From Clostridia bacterium (GTDB lineage: Bacteria > Bacillota > Clostridia > Oscillospirales > CAG-272), in contig JAFZPN010000079.1 in the NCBI GenBank assembly GCA_017550315.1, forward strand, positions 1 through 36,716: 36,716 bases of DNA, in the 5' to 3' direction. The translations under genes were made by a program, and so were the position numbers. Within the stretch, counting starts at the first letter, position 1, and each line of letters opens with the position of its first letter. This document shows positions 21,297 through 29,609 of this stretch, one piece after another. The notes under the pieces are model-generated. The model ran no database searches, was not told the origin of the DNA, and worked only from the letters and a program-made list of their open reading frames with translations.

Positions 21297-23660
21297 GTGA
21301 ACAAAGCCATGACGCTGATGCGGCTGGAGCCGGGGAACTCCGCCGTCATCACGGAAGTCGGAGGCGAAGGCGCGCTCCGGCAGCATTTCCTCGATATGGG
21401 CGTCATTCCGGGCGCGCGGGTGACGACGGTCAAATACGCGCCGATGGGCGACCCGATGGAGCTCATGATCCACGGGTACAAGCTGACCCTGCGCCTCGCC
21501 GACGCCGATCAGATCATCGTCGAACCGGTCGTCGACGGGGAAGAAGAGATTCCGGAGCTTTTGTCCGAGGAGAGCCGTCCGCGCAGAGAGGGATTCCACC
21601 CGGGGCTCGGCGAAGGGGGACGCTTTCATCCGAAGGGCTCGGGCGATCCGCTTCCGGAGGGAACCAAGCTGACCTTTGCGCTCGTCGGGAATCAGAACTG
21701 CGGCAAGACGACGCTTTTCAACGCGCTCACCGGGGCGAACCAGCACGTCGGGAACTTCCCGGGCGTCACCGTGGATCGCAAGGACGGCGTGATCCGCGGC
21801 TATCCCGACACGATCGTCACCGATCTGCCCGGGATCTATTCGATGTCGCCGTATTCGAGCGAGGAACTCGTCTCGCGCAATTTCGTGATGCAGGAAAAGC
21901 CGCGCGCGATCATCAACATCGTCGACGCGACGAACATCGAGCGGAATCTGTACCTCTCGATGCAGCTCCTCGAGATGAATATCCCGATGGTCATCGCGCT
22001 CAACATGATGGACGAGGTGACGGCCAACGGCGGGAGCGTAGACATCAACCGCATGGAAGAGCTGCTCGGCGTACCGGTGGTCGCGATCTCCGCGGCGAAG
22101 AATTCGGGCGTGAGCGAGCTGATCGAACACGCGGTCCACATTGCGAAATATCAGGAACGCCCGGCGAGGCAGGATCTCTGCGATGTGAAGCGGCGGGGCG
22201 GCGCGGTTCACCGCTGTCTGCACGCCATCGCGCATCTCATCGACGACCATGCCGACGCCGCGGGTCTCCCGACGAAGTTTGCGGCGTCGAAGCTGGTGGA
22301 GGGCGACCCGCTCATCCGGGATCAATTAAAGCTCGACCGGAACGAGACGGAGACCGTCGAACATATCATTTTGCAGATGGAAAAGGAATCCGGCCTCGAC
22401 CGCAGCGCAGCAGTTGCGGACATGCGCTTCGACTTCATCGGCAAGGTCTGCCGCGAGACCGTCACCAAGCCGAAGGAGAGCCGGGAACGCCGCCGCAGCG
22501 AGAAGATCGATAAGATCCTCACGGGCCGGTACACCGCGATCCCCGCGTTCATCGTGATCATGGGGCTCGTCTTCTGGCTGACCTTCGGCGTGATCGGCGC
22601 GTTCTTCCAGGACCTTCTCGAGAGCGGGATCGAATCCCTCGCCGAAGCGGTTGACCGGACGCTCACCGCGGCGAATGTCAACGAAACCCTGCACAGTCTC
22701 CTCATCGACGGGGTGATCGGCGGCGTCGGGTCCGTGCTCAGCTTCCTGCCGATCATCGTAACCCTGTTCTTCTTCCTCTCGATCCTCGAGGACAGCGGAT
22801 ACATCGCACGGGTGGCATTCGTCATGGACAAGCTCCTGCGCAAGCTCGGGCTCTCCGGACGCAGCATCGTCCCGCTCCTCGTCGGCTTCGGCTGCACGGT
22901 TCCCGCTGTCATGGCGACCCGGACCCTGCCGAGCGACCGCGACCGGAAGATGACGATCCTCCTGACGCCTTTCATGAGCTGCTCGGCAAAGGTTCCGATC
23001 TACGCCTTCTTCGTGAGCGCGTTCTTCCCGGAACACGCGGCCCTCTGGATGATCGGGCTCTACCTCCTCGGGATCGTGCTCGGCATCGGGGCGGCCTGCC
23101 TCTACCGGAATACGCTGTTCCGCGGCGAGGCAGTCCCGTTCGTGATGGAGCTCCCGGACTACCGCATGCCCGGCGCTAAGAACGTCATCCGCCTGCTCTG
23201 GGAAAAGGCAAAGGACTTCTTACAGCGCGCGTTCTCGATCATCCTCATCGCGACGGTCGTGATCTGGTTCCTCGGTCGATTCGACATACGACTCAATCTC
23301 GTCACCGATTCCCACGACAGCATCCTCGCCGCGATCTCCGGCTGGCTCGTGCCGCTCATGCGCCCGGTCGGACTCGGGGACTGGCGGATCTGCACGTCCC
23401 TCATCAGCGGCTTCATCGCGAAGGAGAGCGTCGTCTCGACGATGGAACTCCTCTTCGCGGGCGGGGCGGAGACGGCGATCTCTTCCCTCTCCGCGGCGTG
23501 TCTCCTGATCTTCTCGCTCCTCTACACCCCCTGCGTCGCGGCGGTCGCGTCCGTGCGGCGTGAGATGGGCGGGAAATGGGCTGTCATCGTAGTCGTCTGG
23601 CAGTGCGCGGTCGCGTGGGTCGCCGCCTGTATCGCGCATCTCATCGGCATCCTGCTCTGA
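21297..23660 (+). CDS. feoB: Ferrous iron transporter, FeoA-FeoB fusion
   Basis: A 787-residue protein joining two usually separate parts of the Fe(II) uptake system. Residues 1-77 are a FeoA SH3-like domain (MTLMRLEPGNSAVITEV...MGVIPGARVTTV). After a charged linker (80-122) comes the FeoB G domain: G1 GNQNCGKT (131-138), G2 Thr158 in NFPGVTVD, G3 DLPG (176-179), G4 NMMD (236-239) and a G5-like SAAKNSG. Membrane helices with the Gate motifs (SFLPIIVTLFFFLSILEDSGYIARVAF; VGFGCTVPAVMATRTL; a second PFMSCSAKVPIYAFF) follow. GTG 21297 is preferred (GGGGGG 6 nt upstream) to an ATG at 21309. It sits in the plasma membrane and imports Fe(II), as expected of an anaerobe. Confidence 0.97.
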   Translation: MNKAMTLMRLEPGNSAVITEVGGEGALRQHFLDMGVIPGARVTTVKYAPMGDPMELMIHGYKLTLRLADADQIIVEPVVDGEEEIPELLSEESRPRREGFHPGLGEGGRFHPKGSGDPLPEGTKLTFALVGNQNCGKTTLFNALTGANQHVGNFPGVTVDRKDGVIRGYPDTIVTDLPGIYSMSPYSSEELVSRNFVMQEKPRAIINIVDATNIERNLYLSMQLLEMNIPMVIALNMMDEVTANGGSVDINRMEELLGVPVVAISAAKNSGVSELIEHAVHIAKYQERPARQDLCDVKRRGGAVHRCLHAIAHLIDDHADAAGLPTKFAASKLVEGDPLIRDQLKLDRNETETVEHIILQMEKESGLDRSAAVADMRFDFIGKVCRETVTKPKESRERRRSEKIDKILTGRYTAIPAFIVIMGLVFWLTFGVIGAFFQDLLESGIESLAEAVDRTLTAANVNETLHSLLIDGVIGGVGSVLSFLPIIVTLFFFLSILEDSGYIARVAFVMDKLLRKLGLSGRSIVPLLVGFGCTVPAVMATRTLPSDRDRKMTILLTPFMSCSAKVPIYAFFVSAFFPEHAALWMIGLYLLGIVLGIGAACLYRNTLFRGEAVPFVMELPDYRMPGAKNVIRLLWEKAKDFLQRAFSIILIATVVIWFLGRFDIRLNLVTDSHDSILAAISGWLVPLMRPVGLGDWRICTSLISGFIAKESVVSTMELLFAGGAETAISSLSAACLLIFSLLYTPCVAAVASVRREMGGKWAVIVVVWQCAVAWVAACIAHLIGILL

Positions 23661-23671
23661 GGAGGTTTTGT

Positions 23672-23857
23672 ATGAATCCAGCGGATCTGATCCTCGCGCT
23701 CCTCATCGCCGCCCTCCTTGCGGGTGCCGTGATCCTCACAGTGCGCCGGCGCAGAAAGGGCTCCTCCTGCTGCGGAAACTGCGGCGCATGCGGGCTGTGC
23801 AGAACGGATCGGGAAAAAACGGAACAAAAGAAAAAGTCCCCGGGGGGAGGAACATAA
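23672..23857 (+). CDS. FeoB-associated Cys-rich membrane protein
   Basis: A 61-residue protein: one N-terminal helix (LILALLIAALLAGAVILTV), a basic turn (RRRRKGS) and the cysteine cluster CCGNCGACGLC, ending in a lysine-rich tail. This is the plan of the FeoB-associated Cys-rich family found next to feoB in Clostridia and thought to take part in Fe(II) handling. GGAGGT starts right after the feoB stop and precedes ATG 23672 by 5 nt. Its TAA is directly followed by the next ATG. Confidence 0.93.
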   Translation: MNPADLILALLIAALLAGAVILTVRRRRKGSSCCGNCGACGLCRTDREKTEQKKKSPGGGT

Positions 23858-24403
23858 ATGGAACTGCAAAAAGGAAGACCTCTGTCCGACGCGGGACGCC
23901 TGCCCCGGGAGATGAGAGTTTACGACGCCCTCGACGCGCTGGGGATCCCCTACGAGCGGATCGACCATGAACCGGCGGACACGATGGAGGTCTGCCGGGC
24001 GATCGACGACACGCTCGGGACCCTCATCTGCAAGAATCTCTTCCTGTGCAACCGGCAGAAGACGAAGTTTTATCTTTTGATGATGCCCGGCGACAAGGTC
24101 TTCAAGACGAAGGAACTGACCCCGCAGATCGGCGCGGGACGGCTGTCCTTCGGGGATCCCGACGATCTCGGCCGCCTGCTCGACACCCTGCCGGGCGCGG
24201 TGAGCGTGATGGGGCTATTGAACGATCCCGACGGACACGTGACCCTCCTCGTCGACGAGGACGTGCTCGCCGGGGAGACGCTCGGCTGCCATCCCTGCGT
24301 CAGCACGTCGAGCCTCAAGCTCCGGACGGCGGATGTGTTTGAAAAGTTCGTTCCCGCGACGGGTCACCGGCCGATGACAGTCCGTCTCGACGGCGCAGAA
24401 TGA
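23858..24403 (+). CDS. YbaK/ProX-family aminoacyl-tRNA editing protein
   Basis: A 181-residue stand-alone editing domain related to the INS domain of prolyl-tRNA synthetase. Lys59-Asn60 in ICKNLFLCN, the strand KFYLLMMPGDKVFKTKEL and the segment GAVSVMGLLNDPDGHVTLLVDEDV are characteristic of the PrdX/ProXp-ala branch, which removes alanine mis-attached to tRNA-Pro. Helix 1 (MRVYDALDALGIPYERIDHEPADTM) is the usual lead. ATG 23858 follows GGGGGGAGG and begins the base after the preceding stop, so it is made with the iron genes although its job is translational quality control. No terminator is seen after it. Confidence 0.9.
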   Translation: MELQKGRPLSDAGRLPREMRVYDALDALGIPYERIDHEPADTMEVCRAIDDTLGTLICKNLFLCNRQKTKFYLLMMPGDKVFKTKELTPQIGAGRLSFGDPDDLGRLLDTLPGAVSVMGLLNDPDGHVTLLVDEDVLAGETLGCHPCVSTSSLKLRTADVFEKFVPATGHRPMTVRLDGAE

Positions 24404-24423
24404 CGGTTTCCCAGCGAAAAGGA

Positions 24424-24461
24424 TTGACAAAGACGGCTCCGGATGATAAAATGGATCCGGA
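24424..24461 (+). promoter_or_regulatory. Promoter with palindromic operator around the -10 of the Gfo/Idh/MocA gene
   Basis: TTGACA (24424-24429), 17-nt spacer, TAAAAT (24447-24452). TCCGGAT (24438-24444) and ATCCGGA (24455-24461) form a perfect 7-bp inverted repeat whose two arms flank the -10 hexamer, a typical position for a repressor operator. The repressor is not encoded in sight. Confidence 0.72.
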
Positions 24462-24526
24462 CCATGTCCCACATTCTCCCGGGAGGACGGCGGATCAGCT
24501 GACTCCGGGATATCACGGAGGTACCC

Positions 24527-25618
24527 ATGGCAGATAAACTGAGAATTGGCATCATCGGCACCGGCGGCATCGCGCACGCCCATGCGAACGCCTACCGCCA
24601 GATGGCAGACGTCGAGGTGGTGGCGGGCGCGGACATCATCCCCGGCAAGGCGCGCCGTTTCCTCGACGAATTCGGCTGGACCGATGCCGCCGCCTACGAA
24701 ACCCACGAAGCGCTCTGTAAACGGGACGACATCGACGCGGTCTCCGTCTGCACGTACAACGGCCAGCATGCCGTCTGTGCAATCGCCGCGCTCGAATCCG
24801 GCAAGCACGTTCTGCTCGAGAAGCCGATGTGCGTGACGCTCGCGGAAGGGCTCGACATCATGCGCGCCGAAAAGAAGAGCGGCAAGATCGTCACGATCGG
24901 CTTCCAGCCGCGCTACAACAACAACTGCAAGAAGATCAAGCGCATCGTCGAATCCGGCAAGCTCGGGAAGATCTACTACGTCCAGATCGGCGGATCGCGG
25001 CGGCGCGGCATCCCCGGCGGCACATTCATCGAAAAGGACAAGGCGGTCTTCGGCGCGATCGGCGACCTCGGCTGCTACTCCCTCGATCTCTCGCTCAACT
25101 CCATCGGCTATCCGAAACCGCTCTCCGTCTCCGCCTACACCTCGGACTTCTTCGGCACCAATCCGAAATACTATTCCGAGGCCGACCGCTTCTCGGTAGA
25201 CGACTTCTCCGCCGCGTTCATCCGCCTCGAAGGGGACATCATCCTCGACTACCGGATGGCGTGGGCGATGCACATGGACATCTGCTCCGACTTCATCATC
25301 CTTGGAACGGACGCCGGTCTGAAGGCCACCGCACCGAAGCCGAATCCGCTCTGGGGCTCGATCATCGGCGGCGACATCGCCGGGCTCTACCTGATGCACG
25401 ATGAGTGCGGCGAGCCTGTCACCACGCCCCTCGCCCTCGAGCCGACGCACGGCGACATCTTCTTCATGAAGGTCCGCGACTTCGTCGATCAGGTGGAAAA
25501 GGGCGGCACGGCCCCGATCCCCACATCGCAGATCATCTACAACCAGGCGATCCTCGACGCGATGCTCACTTCTGCACGCGAAAAGTGTGAGGTCAAGATC
25601 GAGATTCCCGCAGTCTGA
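24527..25618 (+). CDS. Gfo/Idh/MocA family NAD(P)-dependent oxidoreductase
   Basis: A 363-residue sugar/inositol dehydrogenase-like protein. The N-terminal Rossmann fold has GTGGIAHAH (11-19), and EKP (98-100) provides the catalytic Lys99 of the family; the second half is the alpha/beta substrate-binding domain. It oxidises or reduces a hydroxyl of a sugar, sugar acid or inositol using NAD(P). The extra tract VQIGGSRRRGIPGG (about 146-159) and the absence of a signal peptide point to a cytoplasmic monosaccharide enzyme; the exact substrate is open. It is a monocistronic unit with a regulated-looking promoter, GGAGGT at 24517-24522 and a strong terminator behind. Confidence 0.93.
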   Translation: MADKLRIGIIGTGGIAHAHANAYRQMADVEVVAGADIIPGKARRFLDEFGWTDAAAYETHEALCKRDDIDAVSVCTYNGQHAVCAIAALESGKHVLLEKPMCVTLAEGLDIMRAEKKSGKIVTIGFQPRYNNNCKKIKRIVESGKLGKIYYVQIGGSRRRGIPGGTFIEKDKAVFGAIGDLGCYSLDLSLNSIGYPKPLSVSAYTSDFFGTNPKYYSEADRFSVDDFSAAFIRLEGDIILDYRMAWAMHMDICSDFIILGTDAGLKATAPKPNPLWGSIIGGDIAGLYLMHDECGEPVTTPLALEPTHGDIFFMKVRDFVDQVEKGGTAPIPTSQIIYNQAILDAMLTSAREKCEVKIEIPAV

Positions 25619-25631
25619 CGCCAAACGAAAG

Positions 25632-25667
25632 CTCCTCCGGTTTTATACGGCCGGAGGAGTTTTTTTC
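25632..25667 (+). terminator. Rho-independent terminator between the oxidoreductase and flavodoxin genes
   Basis: CTCCTCCGG (25632-25640) pairs with CCGGAGGAG (25651-25659), followed by TTTTTTT on the plus strand. Minus-strand tail (CTTTCGTTT) is weaker, so it serves mainly the plus-strand gene. Confidence 0.9.
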
Positions 25668-25677
25668 ATGATTTCGT

Positions 25678-26163
25678 TTACTTCAGCGCGGCGCAGAAGG
25701 CCTCTATCTTCGCGTCCGTTTCGGGAGCGGGCTTGTCCTTCGGGTCGATGAGCACGAGCGTCGCGGCAAAGGCGTCGATGCCGAGGAATTTCGCGAGCTT
25801 TGCGGCGGCTTTCTCGGCGCCCGATCCGCTCATGCAGGCGAAGAAGGCGAGGGATTTGCCCGCAAGCGCGTCCCGATACCGGTCGGCGAATGTGCGGAGC
25901 GGCGGCGCGAAGGTCCCCGCCCAGATCGGCGTGCCGAGGATGATCTGTTCATAATCCTCCGCATGGAAAGCGAAGGGTTCGAGGGCGGGTTTCTCCCCCA
26001 TGACCGCGCTCTTGCCGCCCCAAAAGAACTTCCGGAAACCTTTATCCGGATAGGCCTTCTCCGGGACGAGGCGGATGAGATCCGCGCCGAGGATGCCGGC
26101 GATCCGTTCCGCGGCAAACTCCGTATTGCCGGACATGGAATAGTAAACGACTGCGGTTTTCAT
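25678..26163 (-). CDS. Flavodoxin-like protein
   Basis: A 161-residue flavodoxin-fold protein. YSMSGNTEFAA (residues 8-18) is the FMN phosphate loop and LGTPIWAGTFAPPLRTF the second flavin-contacting loop (Trp stacking). Similar proteins transfer low-potential electrons or act as small NAD(P)H-flavin oxidoreductases. It follows the glycyl radical enzyme by 25 nt on the same strand, with GGAGG 7 nt before the ATG, so the two form an operon. In E. coli flavodoxin supplies electrons to the pyruvate formate-lyase activase, so this protein may feed the activase of its partner (inference). Confidence 0.92.
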   Translation of the reverse strand: MKTAVVYYSMSGNTEFAAERIAGILGADLIRLVPEKAYPDKGFRKFFWGGKSAVMGEKPALEPFAFHAEDYEQIILGTPIWAGTFAPPLRTFADRYRDALAGKSLAFFACMSGSGAEKAAAKLAKFLGIDAFAATLVLIDPKDKPAPETDAKIEAFCAALK

Positions 26164-26188
26164 GCGTGATCCTCCTTTGCATGGTTGT

Positions 26189-28306
26189 TTAAAGCACGCC
26201 GCCGCTCGTGCGCTCGATGATCATGTCCTGCCATTCGCGGTTGAGCGTGACGAAGCGGGCGTTCCAGCCGGAGACGCGGACCGAGAGGGTCTTGTACTCC
26301 TCGGGATGCTCCCGCGCGGCTTCGAGGACGGCGGAGTCGATCACGTCGGTCTGCATGAAGAAGCCGCCGAGCGCGACGAAGGTGCGGTACATGGCACAGA
26401 GCGCCGCGATCCCGTTCTCGCCGGAAACCGACGACGGATGCAGCCGGATATCGAGCGCGGCGCCGGAGACCTGCTTCGAGAGATCCGCCCGGCAATAGGA
26501 TTTGAGCACTGCCGTCGCCCCTTCCGCATCCGTGCCGGGCGTGGGGCTGGCGTTGCCGGAGAGGATGGCGCAGCGGCGCGTCCCCATCGGCGAGGGGATC
26601 CGTCCGGGCGCCCATTCGATCTGTCTCCCGAACGTCGAGACACCCGGAATAAAGAGGATGGGCGTTTCGTGCGCGTGGGCAAGGACCGCGTCGGCGAAAG
26701 TGTTGAGGATGCGGGAGACATACCCGTCGGCCTCCGCGTCGTCGTTGCCATAGTAGACGATCCGCTCCTTCGCGTACTGCCGCAGGGATTCCGCGCCTTC
26801 CCAGTCCCGCACGAGGAGATCTTCGAGCTCGCGGAGCGTGAGCAGCTTTTCCCGGAAGCAGAGGACGTCGATCGCGTGCAGGCTGTTTCCCGCATCCGGC
26901 GCGCCGCCGATGTGGGGGGAGAAGACCGTGTAGCGCGGTCCGCCCTCGTAATACGACCGCCCGTTCTTCGCGCAGTCCTCGGTGAAGAGCGAGATCACGG
27001 CGCACGGCGGTCCGCTGTTCTTCCAATGCCACGTCCCCGCGTCGTCGAAACTCCCCCGTCCGGTCCAGACCGCGCGGAAAACCTCGTCCGCATAGGTGCG
27101 CAGCCGCGCGGCATAGGCGTCCCAAAGCTCCTCGAAGCTTGCGTAGTCCCGCGGATGATCCGGCAGGCCGAGCACGTCGCGCATGAGGAGCGAATAGCCG
27201 TCAAAGGGACCGTAGATGAAATACGTCTCGCCGGGGATCTGCACCTCCCAGCAGCCGTCGTTGGCAAATCGCCGGGCGGCCTCGGGCGGATATCCCACGC
27301 AGGCGAGGGCGTCGAGGATCAATTCTTCGTTGTATACTGCGACGATCCCGCCGCCGTACCGCACGACCTCGGCGATCCGCTTGAGGAGCTTTTCGTCGGA
27401 ATGCCGGTTCAGGCGGACCGTGACGGGAAAGTCCGAGATGCCGAGCTCTTCGAGGATGTCAAGGACGAGATAGGTCACGGGATTCGTGACGTCCCGTCCG
27501 TCCGCGCCGATCCCGGAGAGAACGATGTTCTGGTAGTGCTGGGCGTCGCCGCTCCCCGTCGGGGTGTTCGACACGATCCATTCGCAGCCCTTGATGAAGA
27601 AGTGCGCGAAGATCTCCCGGGCCTCGTCGAGGGTAAGGCGTCCTTCGGCAAGATCGCGCGCGAGGTACGGCCCGAGCATCTCGTCGATCCGCCCGATCCC
27701 CGGCCAGTTCCCCGTGAGGCGCGTGAACGCGAAGGTGATCCACAGGCTCTGTACGGCTTCGTGGAATGTCCGGGCGGGCTGCATCGGAACGCGTTCGAGG
27801 AGAGCATGGCATTCCGGGTTCTTCTCCGCAGACTCTGCGAGGATCCGGCCGTGCCAGAGACGGAAGGCCGCCGCGGCGCGCTTCAGATAGGCGGTATAGG
27901 GCCGGTCGGCGTATTCGTCGAGCTCCGCTTCGATTCCGTCCAGCCCGAGCGTGAGGATCCGCCCGAAGCCGAGCGTCACATGACTGACGGAGGAGAGCAC
28001 CGCGCGTCCGCCACGGTAAGCCGGCACGACATGGCCGATAGCTGCGCCGAGGGTCGCCGATCCGACGATGCGTTCGCCGTCGACAAAACGGAGCGGACAC
28101 TCCGCGGCGATGGTCTCGACGGCGCGGGCGTACTGCTCGTCGGGGGAGAGTGCGTCAAAATCCGCGATTCCGTCGAGGGAGACGGCGGGATGGGCGATCG
28201 CCTCGTCACCGTACTTGCCCTTCATGCTCTCGAGGGCGTAGCGTCGCGTTTCTTCGGACAGACGGATGGGTCGTTCCCTGCCCGTTCCGCATGGGATGAT
28301 GGTCAT
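26189..28306 (-). CDS. Glycyl radical enzyme of the pyruvate formate-lyase superfamily, substrate unknown
   Basis: A 705-residue glycyl radical enzyme, shorter than pyruvate formate-lyase (~760) or glycerol dehydratase (~790). Near the C-terminus SVRVSGWNARFV holds the radical glycine (Gly680); the classical motif has Tyr after the Gly and here it is Trp. The thiyl-radical loop is NDGCWEVQIPG, with Cys352 and Glu354 in the Cys-x-Glu pattern of the eliminase/dehydratase branch, not the Cys-Cys of pyruvate formate-lyase. Cys352-x-Glu354 therefore suggests dehydration or a related elimination. A radical SAM activase is needed but none is encoded here. The start follows GGAGG by 5 nt and a good promoter; the flavodoxin gene is downstream in the same operon. 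Oxygen-sensitive by nature. Confidence 0.92.
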   Translation of the reverse strand: MTIIPCGTGRERPIRLSEETRRYALESMKGKYGDEAIAHPAVSLDGIADFDALSPDEQYARAVETIAAECPLRFVDGERIVGSATLGAAIGHVVPAYRGGRAVLSSVSHVTLGFGRILTLGLDGIEAELDEYADRPYTAYLKRAAAAFRLWHGRILAESAEKNPECHALLERVPMQPARTFHEAVQSLWITFAFTRLTGNWPGIGRIDEMLGPYLARDLAEGRLTLDEAREIFAHFFIKGCEWIVSNTPTGSGDAQHYQNIVLSGIGADGRDVTNPVTYLVLDILEELGISDFPVTVRLNRHSDEKLLKRIAEVVRYGGGIVAVYNEELILDALACVGYPPEAARRFANDGCWEVQIPGETYFIYGPFDGYSLLMRDVLGLPDHPRDYASFEELWDAYAARLRTYADEVFRAVWTGRGSFDDAGTWHWKNSGPPCAVISLFTEDCAKNGRSYYEGGPRYTVFSPHIGGAPDAGNSLHAIDVLCFREKLLTLRELEDLLVRDWEGAESLRQYAKERIVYYGNDDAEADGYVSRILNTFADAVLAHAHETPILFIPGVSTFGRQIEWAPGRIPSPMGTRRCAILSGNASPTPGTDAEGATAVLKSYCRADLSKQVSGAALDIRLHPSSVSGENGIAALCAMYRTFVALGGFFMQTDVIDSAVLEAAREHPEEYKTLSVRVSGWNARFVTLNREWQDMIIERTSGGVL

Positions 28307-28338
28307 AAGCGCCTCCGGTGATGCTGCATTCTGCTTTC

Positions 28339-28367
28339 ATTATAGACCGGGACGGGGAAAATTGCAA
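28339..28367 (-). promoter_or_regulatory. SigA-type promoter of the glycyl radical enzyme/flavodoxin operon
   Basis: On the minus strand TTGCAA (28367-28362), 17-nt spacer, TATAAT (28344-28339). Confidence 0.85.
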
Positions 28368-28411
28368 GAGGATGCGGAGATTTTTGCGGGAAGATCGGCG
28401 TCCGGCACGCC

Positions 28412-28440
28412 TTGACATTCTCCCCGCGATGTGTTATCAT
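28412..28440 (+). promoter_or_regulatory. SigA-type promoter of the tocopherol-cyclase-like/ACT operon
   Basis: TTGACA (28412-28417), 17-nt spacer, TATCAT (28435-28440). It diverges from the glycyl radical enzyme promoter with 44 bases between the two -35 elements. Confidence 0.85.
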
Positions 28441-28473
28441 GGGGCATAACAATGAAAACACCGGGAGGACATC

Positions 28474-29607
28474 ATGTTTCAGCATCACGACATCACCCGC
28501 GACGCCTGCATGCTGCGCGGACCGCTCCGTCACCGCGGCTACGACTGGTGGTGGCATTCGTTCACGGCACAGGACGCAGAAACCGGGGAGGATCGCCCGT
28601 TCTTCATCGAATTCTTCCTCTGTAACCCCGCGCTCGGCGGAGACGAACCGATCCTCGGTCAGCTCCCCGCAAACCGCGAGGCGGGACGGCTGCCATCCTA
28701 CCTGATGGTCAAGGCAGGCGCGTGGGGCAAAGATCCGCGTCAGCTGCACCGTTTTTTCGGATGGAACCGGGTGAAGGTCCGCATGGACGCGCCGTATGCC
28801 GTCGAGGCGGACGACTGCACGGCCTCCGAAACGCGCCTGACGGGACACATTTCGATCACGCCCGAGGAGGCCGCGGCTCATCCGGAATGGATGTGCGACG
28901 CCGGGGAGATGGCGTGGGATCTGATTGTCGACAAGCAGATCGCGTTCAACGTCGGATACGGGGCGAGCAAACCCCTGCGCGACGCCGAAGCCTTCGCGAT
29001 GTACTGGCACGCGGAGGGCATGAAGAGCGCATACGCCGGGACCGTCACCTTCGGCGGCAGGACCTACACCGTCACGCCGGAGAAGAGCTTCGGATATGCC
29101 GACAAGAACTGGGGCCGTGACTTCACGAGTCCGTGGGTCTGGCTCGCCTCCTCCTGCCTGACGAGCCGGATCACGGGAAAGCGGCTCGAAAACAGCGCGT
29201 TCGACATCGGCGGCGGGCGTCCGAAGATCTATTTCGTCCCGCTGGAGAGGCGGCTGCTCGGCGCGTTCTGGTACGAGGGGCGGGAATACGATTTCAATTT
29301 CTCCCACGTCTGGCTCAACGTCAAAACGGAGTTCTCCTTCGAGGAGCGGGAGGACGAGGTTGCCTGGCACGTGCGGCAGGAGAACATCCGCGCCGCGATG
29401 GAGACCGAGATCACGTGCAAAAAGTCCGAGATGCTCCTCGTTAACTACGAAGCGCCGGACGGAACAAAAAAACATAACCGGCTCTTCAACGGCGGAGGCG
29501 GCCGCGGAATCGTCCGGCTGTATGACAAGGTCGGCGGCACGCTCACGCTCGTCGATGAGATCGAAGCGACGCACGTCGGATGCGAATACGGGGAATATGG
29601 AGAATGA
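28474..29607 (+). CDS. Tocopherol cyclase-like (lipocalin-type) protein
   Basis: A 377-residue protein rich in Trp and Tyr with two blocks of the tocopherol cyclase family: GYDWWWHSF near the N-terminus (residues 22-30) and SFGYADKNWGRDFTSPWVWL in the middle (about 207-226). In plants the family closes the chromanol ring of vitamin E; bacterial members of non-photosynthetic species have no proven substrate and may bind or alter a hydrophobic ligand. The remainder is beta-rich (RPKIYFVPLERRLLGAFWYEG; VAWHVRQENIRAAMETE), as expected of a paired lipocalin-like barrel. No signal peptide. GGGAGGA precedes the ATG by 4-5 nt. It shares an operon with an ACT-domain protein, 2 nt further on. Confidence 0.85.
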   Translation: MFQHHDITRDACMLRGPLRHRGYDWWWHSFTAQDAETGEDRPFFIEFFLCNPALGGDEPILGQLPANREAGRLPSYLMVKAGAWGKDPRQLHRFFGWNRVKVRMDAPYAVEADDCTASETRLTGHISITPEEAAAHPEWMCDAGEMAWDLIVDKQIAFNVGYGASKPLRDAEAFAMYWHAEGMKSAYAGTVTFGGRTYTVTPEKSFGYADKNWGRDFTSPWVWLASSCLTSRITGKRLENSAFDIGGGRPKIYFVPLERRLLGAFWYEGREYDFNFSHVWLNVKTEFSFEEREDEVAWHVRQENIRAAMETEITCKKSEMLLVNYEAPDGTKKHNRLFNGGGGRGIVRLYDKVGGTLTLVDEIEATHVGCEYGEYGE

Positions 29608-29609
29608 CG

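Noticed and set aside
26162-28321. Open frame of 719 codons antisense to the glycyl radical enzyme
   Set aside because: Same codon-bias artefact; the minus-strand frame has intact catalytic motifs, a ribosome site and a promoter.
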